NCBI RefSeq assembly: GCF_900109705.1
Contig: NZ_FOAI01000006.1
Span: 160,846 to 224,845, forward strand
DNA: 64,000 nucleotides
Direction: 5' to 3'
Origin: Roseivivax marinus
Lineage (GTDB): Bacteria > Pseudomonadota > Alphaproteobacteria > Rhodobacterales > Rhodobacteraceae
Shown: piece by piece, positions 55,915-63,600 of the stretch
Numbering within the stretch: the stretch's first letter is position 1
Layout of the letters: the number at the start of each line of letters is the position of its first letter
Notes under the pieces: model-generated
What the model saw: only the letters and a program-made list of their open reading frames with translations
Databases searched by the model: none
Told to the model about the DNA's origin: nothing
Program-made: the position numbers and the translations under genes

Positions 55915-56439
55915 TTACGCCACCTCCTCGTCGTCCTCGTCGTCGAGCAGTTCCAGCGGATCGAAGTCGTCGGGCATCGACTCGAGGAAGGCCTCGGTCT
56001 TCGACAGCTCTTCCTCGCGGTAGGTCTGCGGCTCCCACATCTGGAAGGTATCGACGTTCGACGCGAACTGGATTTCACCCGAGATGCCGAGCTTCTCGCG
56101 CAGCTTCTGGGTCAGCACGATGCGGCCGGTGTTGTCGATGGTGGTGGTCATGCTCTGCGACGAGAACAGGCGCTCGAGCACGCGACGCTTCTGACTGCCC
56201 CGCTTCATGCGCGAAATGCGGTCCTCGACCGCTTCGAACTCTTCGATGGTGTAGCACTCGAGGCACTTGGAGCGGTGGTCGCCGTAGACGATGACCAGGC
56301 TCGGGCCGGTCTCTGCGCCGGCAGCCCAGTCGGGATCGCCCGCTTCGAGCACACGGCGATAGGAGGGGGGGATCGAGACACGGCCCTTGCCATCGACCTT
56401 GTTGGTACTCTCGCCCCTGAACCTCAGCCGTCGGCCCAC
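55915..56439 (-). CDS. mraZ: Transcriptional regulator MraZ
   Basis: First gene of the dcw cluster, 174 residues with two SpoVT-AbrB-like repeats: FRGESTNKVDGKGRVSIPPS near residue 7 and TTTIDNTGRIVLTQKLREKL near 95. MraZ binds TGGGN repeats and represses its own operon in E. coli. The start is GTG at 56439 (ribosome site GGAAAGG). The acidic tail (DDEDDEEVA) extends beyond the usual 150 residues. Confidence 0.95.
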   Translation of the reverse strand: MGRRLRFRGESTNKVDGKGRVSIPPSYRRVLEAGDPDWAAGAETGPSLVIVYGDHRSKCLECYTIEEFEAVEDRISRMKRGSQKRRVLERLFSSQSMTTTIDNTGRIVLTQKLREKLGISGEIQFASNVDTFQMWEPQTYREEELSKTEAFLESMPDDFDPLELLDDEDDEEVA

Positions 56440-56463
56440 GCCGCTAGCCCTTTCCTGCCCCCG

Positions 56464-56690
56464 AAACGAAATACGGCGGGTCGATCAGCTGCCATTGATC
56501 GACCCGCCGCTTGGTCCCGCGTTGCGGGAGGATCCGAGAGCGCGCGCCACCTGGGGGGATGTCTGCTCGCCCGCGCCGCTCGAATTCCATTTGTCCTTGA
56601 GAAACAGTTGCCTGTAGAAACCTGCCTCGGTTTTTTTCATTGCGGATTGTTGCGTTGTTCCGCTGTTTGTCTGCTTCCCTTCGGATGAGT
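56464..56690 (-). ncRNA. Predicted UpsM-like sRNA from the dcw 5' leader
   Basis: In Rhodobacter sphaeroides an sRNA (UpsM) is made when transcription from the dcw promoter stops at a terminator in the roughly 270-nt leader before mraZ. The same layout is here: a candidate promoter at 56694-56721, then about 220 nt without a gene, then a strong hairpin plus U-rich tract ending 35 nt before the mraZ GTG. Ends are estimates. I have not compared sequences, only architecture. Confidence 0.6.
56465..56509 (-). terminator. Terminator in the dcw leader before mraZ
   Basis: A perfect 14-bp stem (56474-56487 with 56496-56509, 8-nt loop) followed on the minus strand by TATTTCGTTT. It sits between the predicted dcw promoter and mraZ, so it acts as an attenuator: it stops most transcripts and lets some read into mraZ. 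Confidence 0.8.
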
Positions 56691-56693
56691 TAG

Positions 56694-56721
56694 GTATGGC
56701 ATGGGAAACGCCTCCCCTCAA
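56694..56721 (-). promoter_or_regulatory. Candidate dcw/UpsM promoter
   Basis: On the minus strand TTGAGG (56716-56721), 16-nt spacer, CCATAC (56694-56699). The -10 resembles RpoH-type CCATAT more than TATAAT. A start near 56685 would give a leader of about 246 nt, close to that known in Rhodobacter. Confidence 0.4.
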
Positions 56722-56736
56722 CGGGAAAAGTTGGGA
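56702..56736 (+). promoter_or_regulatory. Candidate MraZ-box cluster over the dcw promoter
   Basis: TGGGA at 56702-56706, CGGGA at 56722-56726 and TGGGA at 56732-56736, in a 10-nt register with one position empty. E. coli MraZ binds TGGGN repeats with 10-nt period. These are on the plus strand, opposite to the operon, and overlap the predicted promoter. Confidence 0.35.
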
Positions 56737-56749
56737 CGACTACAGAATC

Positions 56750-56786
56750 TTGTTCACAGGCACTGTGGATAACCAGATGTGGATCG
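56750..56786. promoter_or_regulatory. Three DnaA-box-like sites 14 nt apart
   Basis: A perfect DnaA box (TTATCCACA on the minus strand) is at 56764-56772. Near-matches (7 of 9) lie at 56750-56758 on the plus strand and 56778-56786 on the minus strand. Starts are exactly 14 nt apart. The group lies about 30-65 nt upstream of the predicted -35 of the dcw promoter. Confidence 0.5.
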
Positions 56787-57195
56787 CGGCGGATCACGGA
56801 AATGAGAGCTTATCTTGCGCCGAGCTCGTCAAGATCGACTAGATGTTCCGCCTGACTGGCCAAATTCCGCCCAGATCAAACCCCGATCTGGAGCCTATCA
56901 TGCCTCTGCAAAAGCGTGGCAATTTGGGCACAAACTCCGCGGCACGGCCAATGTTCCCGCTTCGGTCCACGATTCGAACGATCTGCTTCATTCGAATCCC
57001 GGGCGAGTCCCACTGCGGACCATCGTCGCCCGGCATTTCGACAGCCAATTCAGCCCCTGATCCCAACCAATCCCATGCTTTGTCCCATACGGTCCCAATC
57101 CGGACCCCGAATCCCGCCCGGCGCGGCCGGAATTCGGGCGCATGGCGGTTCGGTCTTGCGCGGAACGCCCCCCTTCCGTAGCAGGAAGGCGCTCA
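56787..57195. other. Intergenic region between dcw leader and B12 riboswitch
   Basis: About 410 nt with no credible gene. It holds TCCCA repeats (TGGGA on the minus strand) at 57008, 57061, 57071, 57083 and 57093, and must contain the promoter of the B12 locus. Short readable frames (for example minus 56839-57066) lack coding character and ribosome sites. Confidence 0.5.
57061..57097 (-). promoter_or_regulatory. Second TGGGA repeat cluster
   Basis: Four TGGGA copies on the minus strand at 57061, 57071, 57083 and 57093 (spacings 10, 12, 10), in the orientation of the dcw operon but about 620 nt before mraZ. They resemble MraZ sites; a role is unproven. Confidence 0.3.
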
Positions 57196-57356
57196 GGTCC
57201 GGCACATGCCGGTGAAAAGGGAACGCGGTGCGACGCCGCGGCTGCCCCCGCAACTGTAAGCGGTGAGCGCGACCGGAAGATGCCACTGGGGCCAACGCGG
57301 CCCCGGGAAGGCCCGGCCCGCGCGACGACCCGCGAAGCCAGGAGACCTGCCAGAGC
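57196..57356 (+). promoter_or_regulatory. Cobalamin (AdoCbl) riboswitch
   Basis: The RNA shows the conserved B12 features in order: GCCGGTGAAAAGGGAACGCGG near 57208, CCCCGCAACTGTAAGCGG near 57252, GAAGATGCCACTGG near 57278, GGGAAGGC near 57305, and the B12 box AGCCAGGAGACCTGCC at 57336-57351. It lies 154 nt before a TonB receptor gene and should shut the B12 uptake operon off when cobalamin is ample. Confidence 0.97.
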
Positions 57357-57509
57357 GATCACCCTACCCGTCGCGGGGCGCGGCAGCGGTAACGGTTCTT
57401 CCGTCGCGGTGACATCACTTCGCCGTCTGCGGAAGGGTCATCCCCTCTCCGAAGACCTGTCGTACCATGCGGTCCCATCCGGGCCGCGCTTTGGAAAGGG
57501 AACGCGCCC

Positions 57510-59339
57510 ATGCGTCTCTCCGTCTCTGCCGCCGCGCTCTGCGTCGCGGCCATTGCCATCTCCCGCCCCGCAGCCGCGCAGGATGAAGTCGTCGATCTCG
57601 GAACGCTCACCTTCACCGCGAACGCCGCGCCCACCGCGCTGTCCGAGACCGGCGCCACCGTCGAAGTCGTCGAGACCCAGGACCTGGAGACCGCGCCGGA
57701 CCTGTCGCTGTCGGACTACCTCGACACCCTGCCGGGCGTCAGCACCACGCAGAACGGCGGGCTGGGCACCGTGGGCAGCGTGCGCCTGCGCGGCCTGCCC
57801 CCGCGCTACGTGCCGGTGGTCATCGACGGCATCGACGTCACCGACCCCACCGGCCCGCAGGTACAGTATGACTGGGGCAACCTGACCGTGGCCGGCGTGA
57901 ATCGGGTCGAGGTGCTGAAGGGCTCGCAATCGGCGCTTTACGGCTCCGAGGCGATCGGCGGCGTGGTCTCCGTCACCACCGCGCGCGCGCCCGCGAGCGC
58001 GGGCACCGAAGGATCGGTCTCGCTCGAGGCGGGCAGCTACGACACCCGCCGGGGCAGCCTGAGCCTTGGCGCCGCCACCGACCGGGCGGGGATCGCGCTC
58101 AGCTTCTCGCGTGTGGTCACCGACGGATTTTCGGCGGTCGAGGCCGACGGCTACGACGAGGATGACGGCTACGAGGGGTCGCGGCTGTCGTTCGACGCCT
58201 ACGTGGACGTGACCCCGGACGTCCGGCTGGGCCTGTCGGGCTTTGGCCTGACCGCCGAGGGCGAATACGATGCAACCTATGGTGCCGATCCCGAGGACGG
58301 CACGTCCGAGACCGAAACGCGCGCGATCCGCGCTTACGCCGAGGTGACCACCGGGCCGGTCGACCACTTCTTCGAGGCCACGCGCTACCGCACCGACCGC
58401 ACCACCTCGGCCAACGGGTTCGAATCGTCCTTCGAGGGCGAGCGCGAGACAGTGTCATACCGCGGCAGCTGGACCGCGACCGACGCCGTCACCCTGAGCT
58501 TCGGCGCCGAACGCACCGAGGAGAGCGCCGAAAGCGCGCCCGAGGATGTCACCACCCGCGCGATCTACGCCGAGGCGCTCTGGACCGCGACGCCCGACCT
58601 CGACCTGTCGCTGGCGCTGCGCCACGACGACCATTCCGAGTTCGGCGGCGAGACCACCGCGCGCGCCGCGGCCGCCTGGCGGTTCGGCGATGGCATGACC
58701 CTGCGCGGCGTGCTCGGCTCGGGCTTCCGCGCACCCTCGCTCTACGAACTGTACAACCCGGACTACGGCAACACCGGGCTCGACCCCGAAAGCAGCCGCA
58801 GCGCCGAGATCGGCTTGCAGAAGGACTTCACCGGCGGCGCGACGGTCCGGGCGACCGCATTCTACACCGAGATCGACGACCTGATCGGCTTCGAATTCCC
58901 CGCGGGCTACATTCAGACGCCCGGAACCTCGGTGACCCAGGGGCTGGAGCTGGCGGCATCGGCGCCGCTCGGCGACCGGCTGAGCCTGCGCGGCAACTTC
59001 ACCTACACGGACGCGCGCGACCAGAACGACGACCCGCTCGCCAACGTGCCGCGCTACGATCTCAACCTCGCTCTCGACGCGGCGATCACGCCGAAGCTGA
59101 CCGGCACCCTGCAGGTGCGCCACGCGGCGGACTTCCCGGACGTGAACAATGCCACCTTCACCGGGCTGTCCGAAGTCGATGCGTTCACCGTGGTCAACGC
59201 GCAGGCCGCCTATCAAGTGCGCGAGGGCGTCGAGGCCTACCTGCGGATCGAGAACCTTGGCGGCGTCGAGTACCAGCGCGTGCCTGACTACGCGACCTCG
59301 GACCGCGCGGCCTATTTCGGTGTCCGTGCCTCGTTCTGA
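57510..59339 (+). CDS. btuB: TonB-dependent vitamin B12 receptor
   Basis: Outer-membrane receptor of 609 residues. Signal peptide 1-23; plug domain about 45-150 (VRLRGLPPRYVPVVIDGIDV, RVEVLKGSQSALYGSEAIGG); 22-strand barrel ending in the terminal phenylalanine RAAYFGVRASF. It brings cobalamin across the outer membrane with TonB energy. The riboswitch just upstream and the ABC genes downstream support cobalamin as substrate. Confidence 0.93.
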   Translation: MRLSVSAAALCVAAIAISRPAAAQDEVVDLGTLTFTANAAPTALSETGATVEVVETQDLETAPDLSLSDYLDTLPGVSTTQNGGLGTVGSVRLRGLPPRYVPVVIDGIDVTDPTGPQVQYDWGNLTVAGVNRVEVLKGSQSALYGSEAIGGVVSVTTARAPASAGTEGSVSLEAGSYDTRRGSLSLGAATDRAGIALSFSRVVTDGFSAVEADGYDEDDGYEGSRLSFDAYVDVTPDVRLGLSGFGLTAEGEYDATYGADPEDGTSETETRAIRAYAEVTTGPVDHFFEATRYRTDRTTSANGFESSFEGERETVSYRGSWTATDAVTLSFGAERTEESAESAPEDVTTRAIYAEALWTATPDLDLSLALRHDDHSEFGGETTARAAAAWRFGDGMTLRGVLGSGFRAPSLYELYNPDYGNTGLDPESSRSAEIGLQKDFTGGATVRATAFYTEIDDLIGFEFPAGYIQTPGTSVTQGLELAASAPLGDRLSLRGNFTYTDARDQNDDPLANVPRYDLNLALDAAITPKLTGTLQVRHAADFPDVNNATFTGLSEVDAFTVVNAQAAYQVREGVEAYLRIENLGGVEYQRVPDYATSDRAAYFGVRASF

Positions 59340-59343
59340 GGCC

Positions 59344-60168
59344 ATGACCCGCGCCGTCGCGCTAGCCGTCGGGCTGGGCGCGGCGGTGCTGTCGGGCGGT
59401 GCATTTGCCCAAGACGCACCGCAGCGGGTCGTGTCGCTGAATGTCTGTACCGACCAGCTGGCGTGGCTCCTGGCGCCCGACGCGCTGGTGGCCGTGTCGA
59501 CGCTGGCGCACGATCCAGCCACCTCTGCTTATGCCGCCGAGATGGCCGACGTGCCCGTCACGCCCGGCGCCGCCGAGGCGGTCGTGCTGCGAAAGCCCGA
59601 CCTCGTGCTCGCCGGTACTTATACCACGCGCGCGACTGTCACGATGTTGGAGCGTCTGGGCTACCGGGTCGAGACATTCGCTCCTGTCAGCTCGCTCGAC
59701 GAGGCGGTGGCCAACATGCGGCGCATGGGCGAGGTGCTGGGCCAGGAGGAGCGCGCCGCCCGGATGATCGATGCCTTCGAGAGCCGGCGCGCGCGTCTGA
59801 CCCGCGACGCAGAGTCAGGCCCGCGCACCCTCTTGTATCATGCGCAGGGCCGCAGTTCGGGCGCCGGCAGCATGGCAGACGACCTCCTGCGTGCGGCAGG
59901 AATGCGGAACGTGGCGACAGAGCTGGGCCTCCCTCCCGGCGGCCGCCTGCCGCTCGAGGCCGCCGTGCTCGCCGATCCCGACCTTATCGTGGTCGGCACG
60001 CCTTACGAGGGTTTCGCCTGGGCGACCGAGATGGTCCGCCACCCCGCCCTTGCCGCCACCGGCGCCCTGCGCGACGTCCGCGACGGCGCCGACTGGAGCT
60101 GCGAGACGCCGAAATTGCTGGACGCTCTGGAACGGCTGGTGACGCTGGCCGACGAGGCGGGCACATAA
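59344..60168 (+). CDS. btuF: Periplasmic B12-type substrate-binding protein
   Basis: A 274-residue cluster-A-II binding protein: signal peptide about 1-23, then QRVVSLNVCTDQLAWLLAP and KPDLVLAGTYTTRATVTMLE, family traits of BtuF/FhuD-type receptors. It should hand cobalamin to the BtuC-type permease. It starts 5 nt after btuB, so it is in the same transcript. Confidence 0.88.
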   Translation: MTRAVALAVGLGAAVLSGGAFAQDAPQRVVSLNVCTDQLAWLLAPDALVAVSTLAHDPATSAYAAEMADVPVTPGAAEAVVLRKPDLVLAGTYTTRATVTMLERLGYRVETFAPVSSLDEAVANMRRMGEVLGQEERAARMIDAFESRRARLTRDAESGPRTLLYHAQGRSSGAGSMADDLLRAAGMRNVATELGLPPGGRLPLEAAVLADPDLIVVGTPYEGFAWATEMVRHPALAATGALRDVRDGADWSCETPKLLDALERLVTLADEAGT

Positions 60169-60457
60169 TGAGGTCCGCGGTCGTCACACAGGGCCATGGC
60201 GGCCAGCATCACTACGGAGTGCCGCGCGCTCAACGCGGCCAATGCGGTGAGTCCGGAGTTGCGGACGAAGCCGACAGAGAACGCTGTCACTCTGCGGAGA
60301 CACTATTCCCTTTCGCGACTCGCACGCGTTCAGTCGTCGAAATCCCGCGCGGCTCGCGAGCCGGCGCCCGGATACCGGCGCGCGGAGGCGGTCTGTTTCG
60401 GCGTTCGGACACGCGCGCCGACGAGCGCGAACCGTCGACATCAGCTGGAGCGACTCG

Positions 60458-61462
60458 ATGACGCCCGACCGCCTCCCCGCCCCGGCCCTCGCGGCGCTGC
60501 TCTCCGCGGTGACGCTGGCGCTGCTGCTGGCGTCTCTCGTCGTCGGCTACGCCGCGATTCCCATGGGCGACGCCGTCGCAGCGCTGTTCGGGATCGGCGA
60601 TCCGCTCGAGGTTACTGTCATGCAGCAAATTCGCCTGCCGCGCGCCGCGCTCGCCGCGATGGTTGGGGCGTCGCTAGGACTGTCGGGCGCGGCCATGCAA
60701 GGCTTCCTGCGCAATCCGCTTGCCGAGCCGGGGCTGATCGGTGTCTCCGGCGCGGCCGCGCTCGGGGCCGTGCTGGCGCTGCAGACCGGACTGGTCGCCG
60801 CCTTCGCGCTGGCCCTGCCGCTGACCGCGCTTCTGTTCGCGATGGGCGCGGTGGGGGTGCTTCTGATGCTGGCGGGGCCACGCGGCGGGTCGCTGACACT
60901 GATCCTCGCCGGGATCGCGGTGTCGGCGCTGACGGGAGCGCTCACCGCGCTGGTTCTGAACCTGTCGCCAAACCCCTACGCCACCGCCGAGATCGTTTTC
61001 TGGATGATGGGATCGGTGTCGGACCGGTCGCTGAGCCACCTGGCGCTGGCGGCCCCGGTCATGGTGCTGGGATGGGCTGCTCTTCTGACCCTCGGGCGCG
61101 GGCTCGATGCGCTGACGCTGGGCGAGGACGCGGCGGAGGCACTTGGCGTTTCGCTGGTCCGGCTGCGCCTGACGCTTCTCTTCGGCACGGCTGCGGCTGT
61201 GGGCGCGGCGACGGCGGTGGCGGGCGCGATCGGCTTCGTGGGCCTCGTTGTGCCGCACCTTCTGCGGCCGCTGACCGGCGCGCGGCCCTCCACGCTGCTC
61301 TGGGCCTCGGCGCTCGGCGGCGCGGCGATGGTGCTCGCCGCCGACATCGCGGTGCGGGTCATTCTGCCCGCGCGCGACCTCAAGCTCGGCGTCGTCATGG
61401 CACTGATCGGCGCGCCGCTCTTCCTCCACCTGATCTGGCGCACCCGGTCGGAGGGCGCATGA
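60458..61462 (+). CDS. btuC: B12-type ABC transporter permease
   Basis: A 334-residue FecCD-family permease with about ten helices. RLPRAALAAMVGASLGLSG near residue 52, MQGFLRNPLAEPGLIGVSGA near 80 and GFVGLVVPHLLRPLTG near 262 are conserved. It forms the channel with the ATPase, which overlaps by 4 nt. A 289-nt non-coding gap separates it from btuF; GGAG lies 9 nt before the ATG. Confidence 0.93.
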   Translation: MTPDRLPAPALAALLSAVTLALLLASLVVGYAAIPMGDAVAALFGIGDPLEVTVMQQIRLPRAALAAMVGASLGLSGAAMQGFLRNPLAEPGLIGVSGAAALGAVLALQTGLVAAFALALPLTALLFAMGAVGVLLMLAGPRGGSLTLILAGIAVSALTGALTALVLNLSPNPYATAEIVFWMMGSVSDRSLSHLALAAPVMVLGWAALLTLGRGLDALTLGEDAAEALGVSLVRLRLTLLFGTAAAVGAATAVAGAIGFVGLVVPHLLRPLTGARPSTLLWASALGGAAMVLAADIAVRVILPARDLKLGVVMALIGAPLFLHLIWRTRSEGA

Positions 61463-62217
61463 CCGCGCTGCGTCTGGATGCCCTTACAGTGCACCGCGGC
61501 GCCTGCCCGGTGGTCGATCACGTATCACTCGGGATCGAGCCCGGCGAGTGCGTTGGCCTGATCGGACCGAACGGCGCCGGCAAGACGACGCTCTTGCGCG
61601 CGGCGCTCGGCCTGATCCCGGCCACGGGCTCCTCGTCGCTGGCGGCCATGTCGCCGCGCGGCCGCGCCGCCGCTGCCGCGTGGCTGCCACAAGCGCGGGA
61701 GATCGCGTGGCCCGTCACCGTCGAGCGCCTGGTGACGCTGGGCCGCCTACCGCACCTGCGTCCTGGCACCCGGCTGCGCGCCGAGGACCGCGCGGCCATC
61801 GACGGCGCACTGGGGCGCATGGGGCTCACGGCTTTTGCCGGGCGCCGTGCCACCGACTTGTCGGGCGGAGAGCAGGCGCGCGCCCTGATCGCCCGCGCGC
61901 TGGCGCAGGAGGCACCGCTTCTGCTGGCCGACGAGCCGGTGGCGGGTCTCGATCCGGCGGCTCAGGTTGCCACGCTCGAGACCTTCGCGGCGCTGGCCGC
62001 CGAGGGACGCGCCGTCTTCGTGTCGCTGCACGACCTGACCCTTGCCGCGCGGCATTGCAGCCGCGTCGTGGTTTTGGATGCCGGGCGCATGGTGGCAGAC
62101 GGGCCGCCGTCGGACGTGCTGACACCGGACCTGCTGGCGCAGGTGTTCCGCCTCCGCGCGCGGGTTCACCGCACCGAGAACGGCCCCCTTATCGAAACCA
62201 CCGGAGTTCTGGAATGA
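61459..62217 (+). CDS. btuD: B12-type ABC transporter ATPase
   Basis: A 252-residue ABC ATPase. Walker A GPNGAGKTTLL near 36-46, Q-loop WLPQAREIAWPVTVERLV, signature LSGGEQARALIARAL and Walker B LLLADEPVAGLDP. Overlaps btuC and the next gene by 4 nt each. It powers the permease from the cytoplasm. Confidence 0.95.
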   Translation: MTALRLDALTVHRGACPVVDHVSLGIEPGECVGLIGPNGAGKTTLLRAALGLIPATGSSSLAAMSPRGRAAAAAWLPQAREIAWPVTVERLVTLGRLPHLRPGTRLRAEDRAAIDGALGRMGLTAFAGRRATDLSGGEQARALIARALAQEAPLLLADEPVAGLDPAAQVATLETFAALAAEGRAVFVSLHDLTLAARHCSRVVVLDAGRMVADGPPSDVLTPDLLAQVFRLRARVHRTENGPLIETTGVLE

Positions 62218-62999
62218 GCGGACCCGAGCGCATCGTCTGCCTGACCGAAGAGACTGTCGAGACGCTCTACCTGCTCGGGCAGGAGCACCGCATCGCCGGG
62301 GTGACGGGCTACGCGGTGCGCCCTGCGCGCGTGCGGCGGGAGAAGCCGCGGGTCGGGGCCTTCACTTCGGCTGACATACCGAAGATCCTCGCGCTTGCGC
62401 CGGACCTCGTCCTGACATTCTCGGATCTGCAGGCGGACATCGCGCGCGCCCTGATCGCCGAGGGCGTCGAGGTTCACGCCTTCAACCAGCGCGACGTGGC
62501 CGGCATTCTTCGCATGATCCGCACGCTCGGGCGGATCGTGGACTGCGCCGGCGCGGCCGAAGCGCTGGCGGTGTCGTTCGAGGAGCGCCTCGCAGCCGTC
62601 GCCGCCGAGGCTGGCACCGGTCCCCGCCCACGCGTCTACTTCGAGGAATGGGACGACCCGATCATCACCGGTATCGGCTGGGTGTCTGACCTCATCGAGA
62701 TCGCGGGTGGCACCGATTGCTTCGCGCACTTGCGCGGCTGCACGGCGGCTAAGGACCGGATCATCCTGCCCGAGGCGGTGATCGAGGCCGCGCCGGACGT
62801 CATCTTGGCCTCGTGGTGCGGCAAGAAGGTCCGCCCCGAACGTATCGCCGCGCGTCCCGGTTGGGAGACGATCTCGGCGGTTGCGCAAGGCCTGATCCAC
62901 GAAATCAAGTCGCCGCTGATCCTCCAGCCCGGCCCGGCCGCGCTGAGCGATGGGCTCGACGCGATTTGTGCAGCGCTAACGGCGCGCACGGCAAACTAG
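62214..62999 (+). CDS. Second, leaderless BtuF-like cobalamin-binding protein
   Basis: A 261-residue member of the same periplasmic-binding fold: RIVCLTEETVETLYLLGQEH, VGAFTSADIPKILALAPDLV, and YFEEWDDPIITGIGWVSDLI near residue 148. No signal peptide is present; the first residues are cytoplasmic in character (MSGPERIV). Overlaps btuD by 4 nt, so it is made with the transporter. Family members in B12 operons are called cobalamin-binding proteins; a cytoplasmic role, or an unusual export path, is possible. Confidence 0.82.
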   Translation: MSGPERIVCLTEETVETLYLLGQEHRIAGVTGYAVRPARVRREKPRVGAFTSADIPKILALAPDLVLTFSDLQADIARALIAEGVEVHAFNQRDVAGILRMIRTLGRIVDCAGAAEALAVSFEERLAAVAAEAGTGPRPRVYFEEWDDPIITGIGWVSDLIEIAGGTDCFAHLRGCTAAKDRIILPEAVIEAAPDVILASWCGKKVRPERIAARPGWETISAVAQGLIHEIKSPLILQPGPAALSDGLDAICAALTARTAN

Positions 63000-63258
63000 T
63001 CGACTGCGCGCCACACAACCCAAGGTTATTTTCGCGCGTAAAAATTAGAGTTATACGTGCGTCAGGTTCGCGACAGGTATTCCGCACAAGCGATAAAAAC
63101 GTCGCGTCACCAAAGCCCTCCCCCGGAACCATTTGGTTTTGCTGGATTTACACGTTGCGTTCCGCGCATGGCTGCCTTGTCGTCTCGGCCATTGTGCAGG
63201 TGCAGCATAGCGCTCAGATTGGGGTCAACGAAACGGACGAGACGATACGGAGACGGAA

Positions 63259-63474
63259 ATGGCAACGCTGACGACAACGACCGCGACGACCGGCACCCTG
63301 GGTGCACGTGCGACCTCGTTCGTCGAGGCGTGGCGCGCCCGGTCGGCACAGCGCCGGGTGTACCGCGAGACCTACCGCGAGCTGTCGCGCCTGACCGGCG
63401 CGGAACTGGCGGACCTCGGCCTGCACCGGTCTCAGTTGAAATCGATCGCCTGGCAGGCAGCCCACGACGCCTGA
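63259..63474 (+). CDS. DUF1127 family small protein
   Basis: A 71-residue protein with a Thr/Ala-rich start and a C-terminal DUF1127 domain (YRETYRELSRLTGAELADLG, then HRSQLKSIAWQAA). Arg-rich DUF1127 proteins in alphaproteobacteria act in RNA maturation and in phosphate and stress responses. Ribosome site GGAGACGG precedes the ATG. The 259-nt upstream gap is AT-richer than its surroundings and should carry the promoter. Confidence 0.85.
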   Translation: MATLTTTTATTGTLGARATSFVEAWRARSAQRRVYRETYRELSRLTGAELADLGLHRSQLKSIAWQAAHDA

Positions 63475-63600
63475 GATAGAAAATATGATTGCGCGACGCA
63501 CCTTTGGAAGAATTCCATCGAAGTGATGTTGCAGCGCAGCGAGAATGAGACAGATCAGGTTGAGCGGGCGACGAAACAAAGTCCCGCATCCTGAAATTAG

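Noticed and set aside
56485..56721. Minus-strand 78-codon frame upstream of mraZ
   Set aside because: It lies in the dcw leader, has no ribosome site and overlaps a strong terminator; the sRNA/leader reading is better.
56960..57005. tRNA-like ATTCGAATCC stretch
   Set aside because: The T-loop-like sequence lacks a matching 5' stem, anticodon arm or acceptor stem.
60003..60290. Minus-strand hydrophobic frame in the btuF-btuC gap
   Set aside because: It runs into antisense btuF, has no ribosome site and no recognisable family; kept only as an oddity of the gap.
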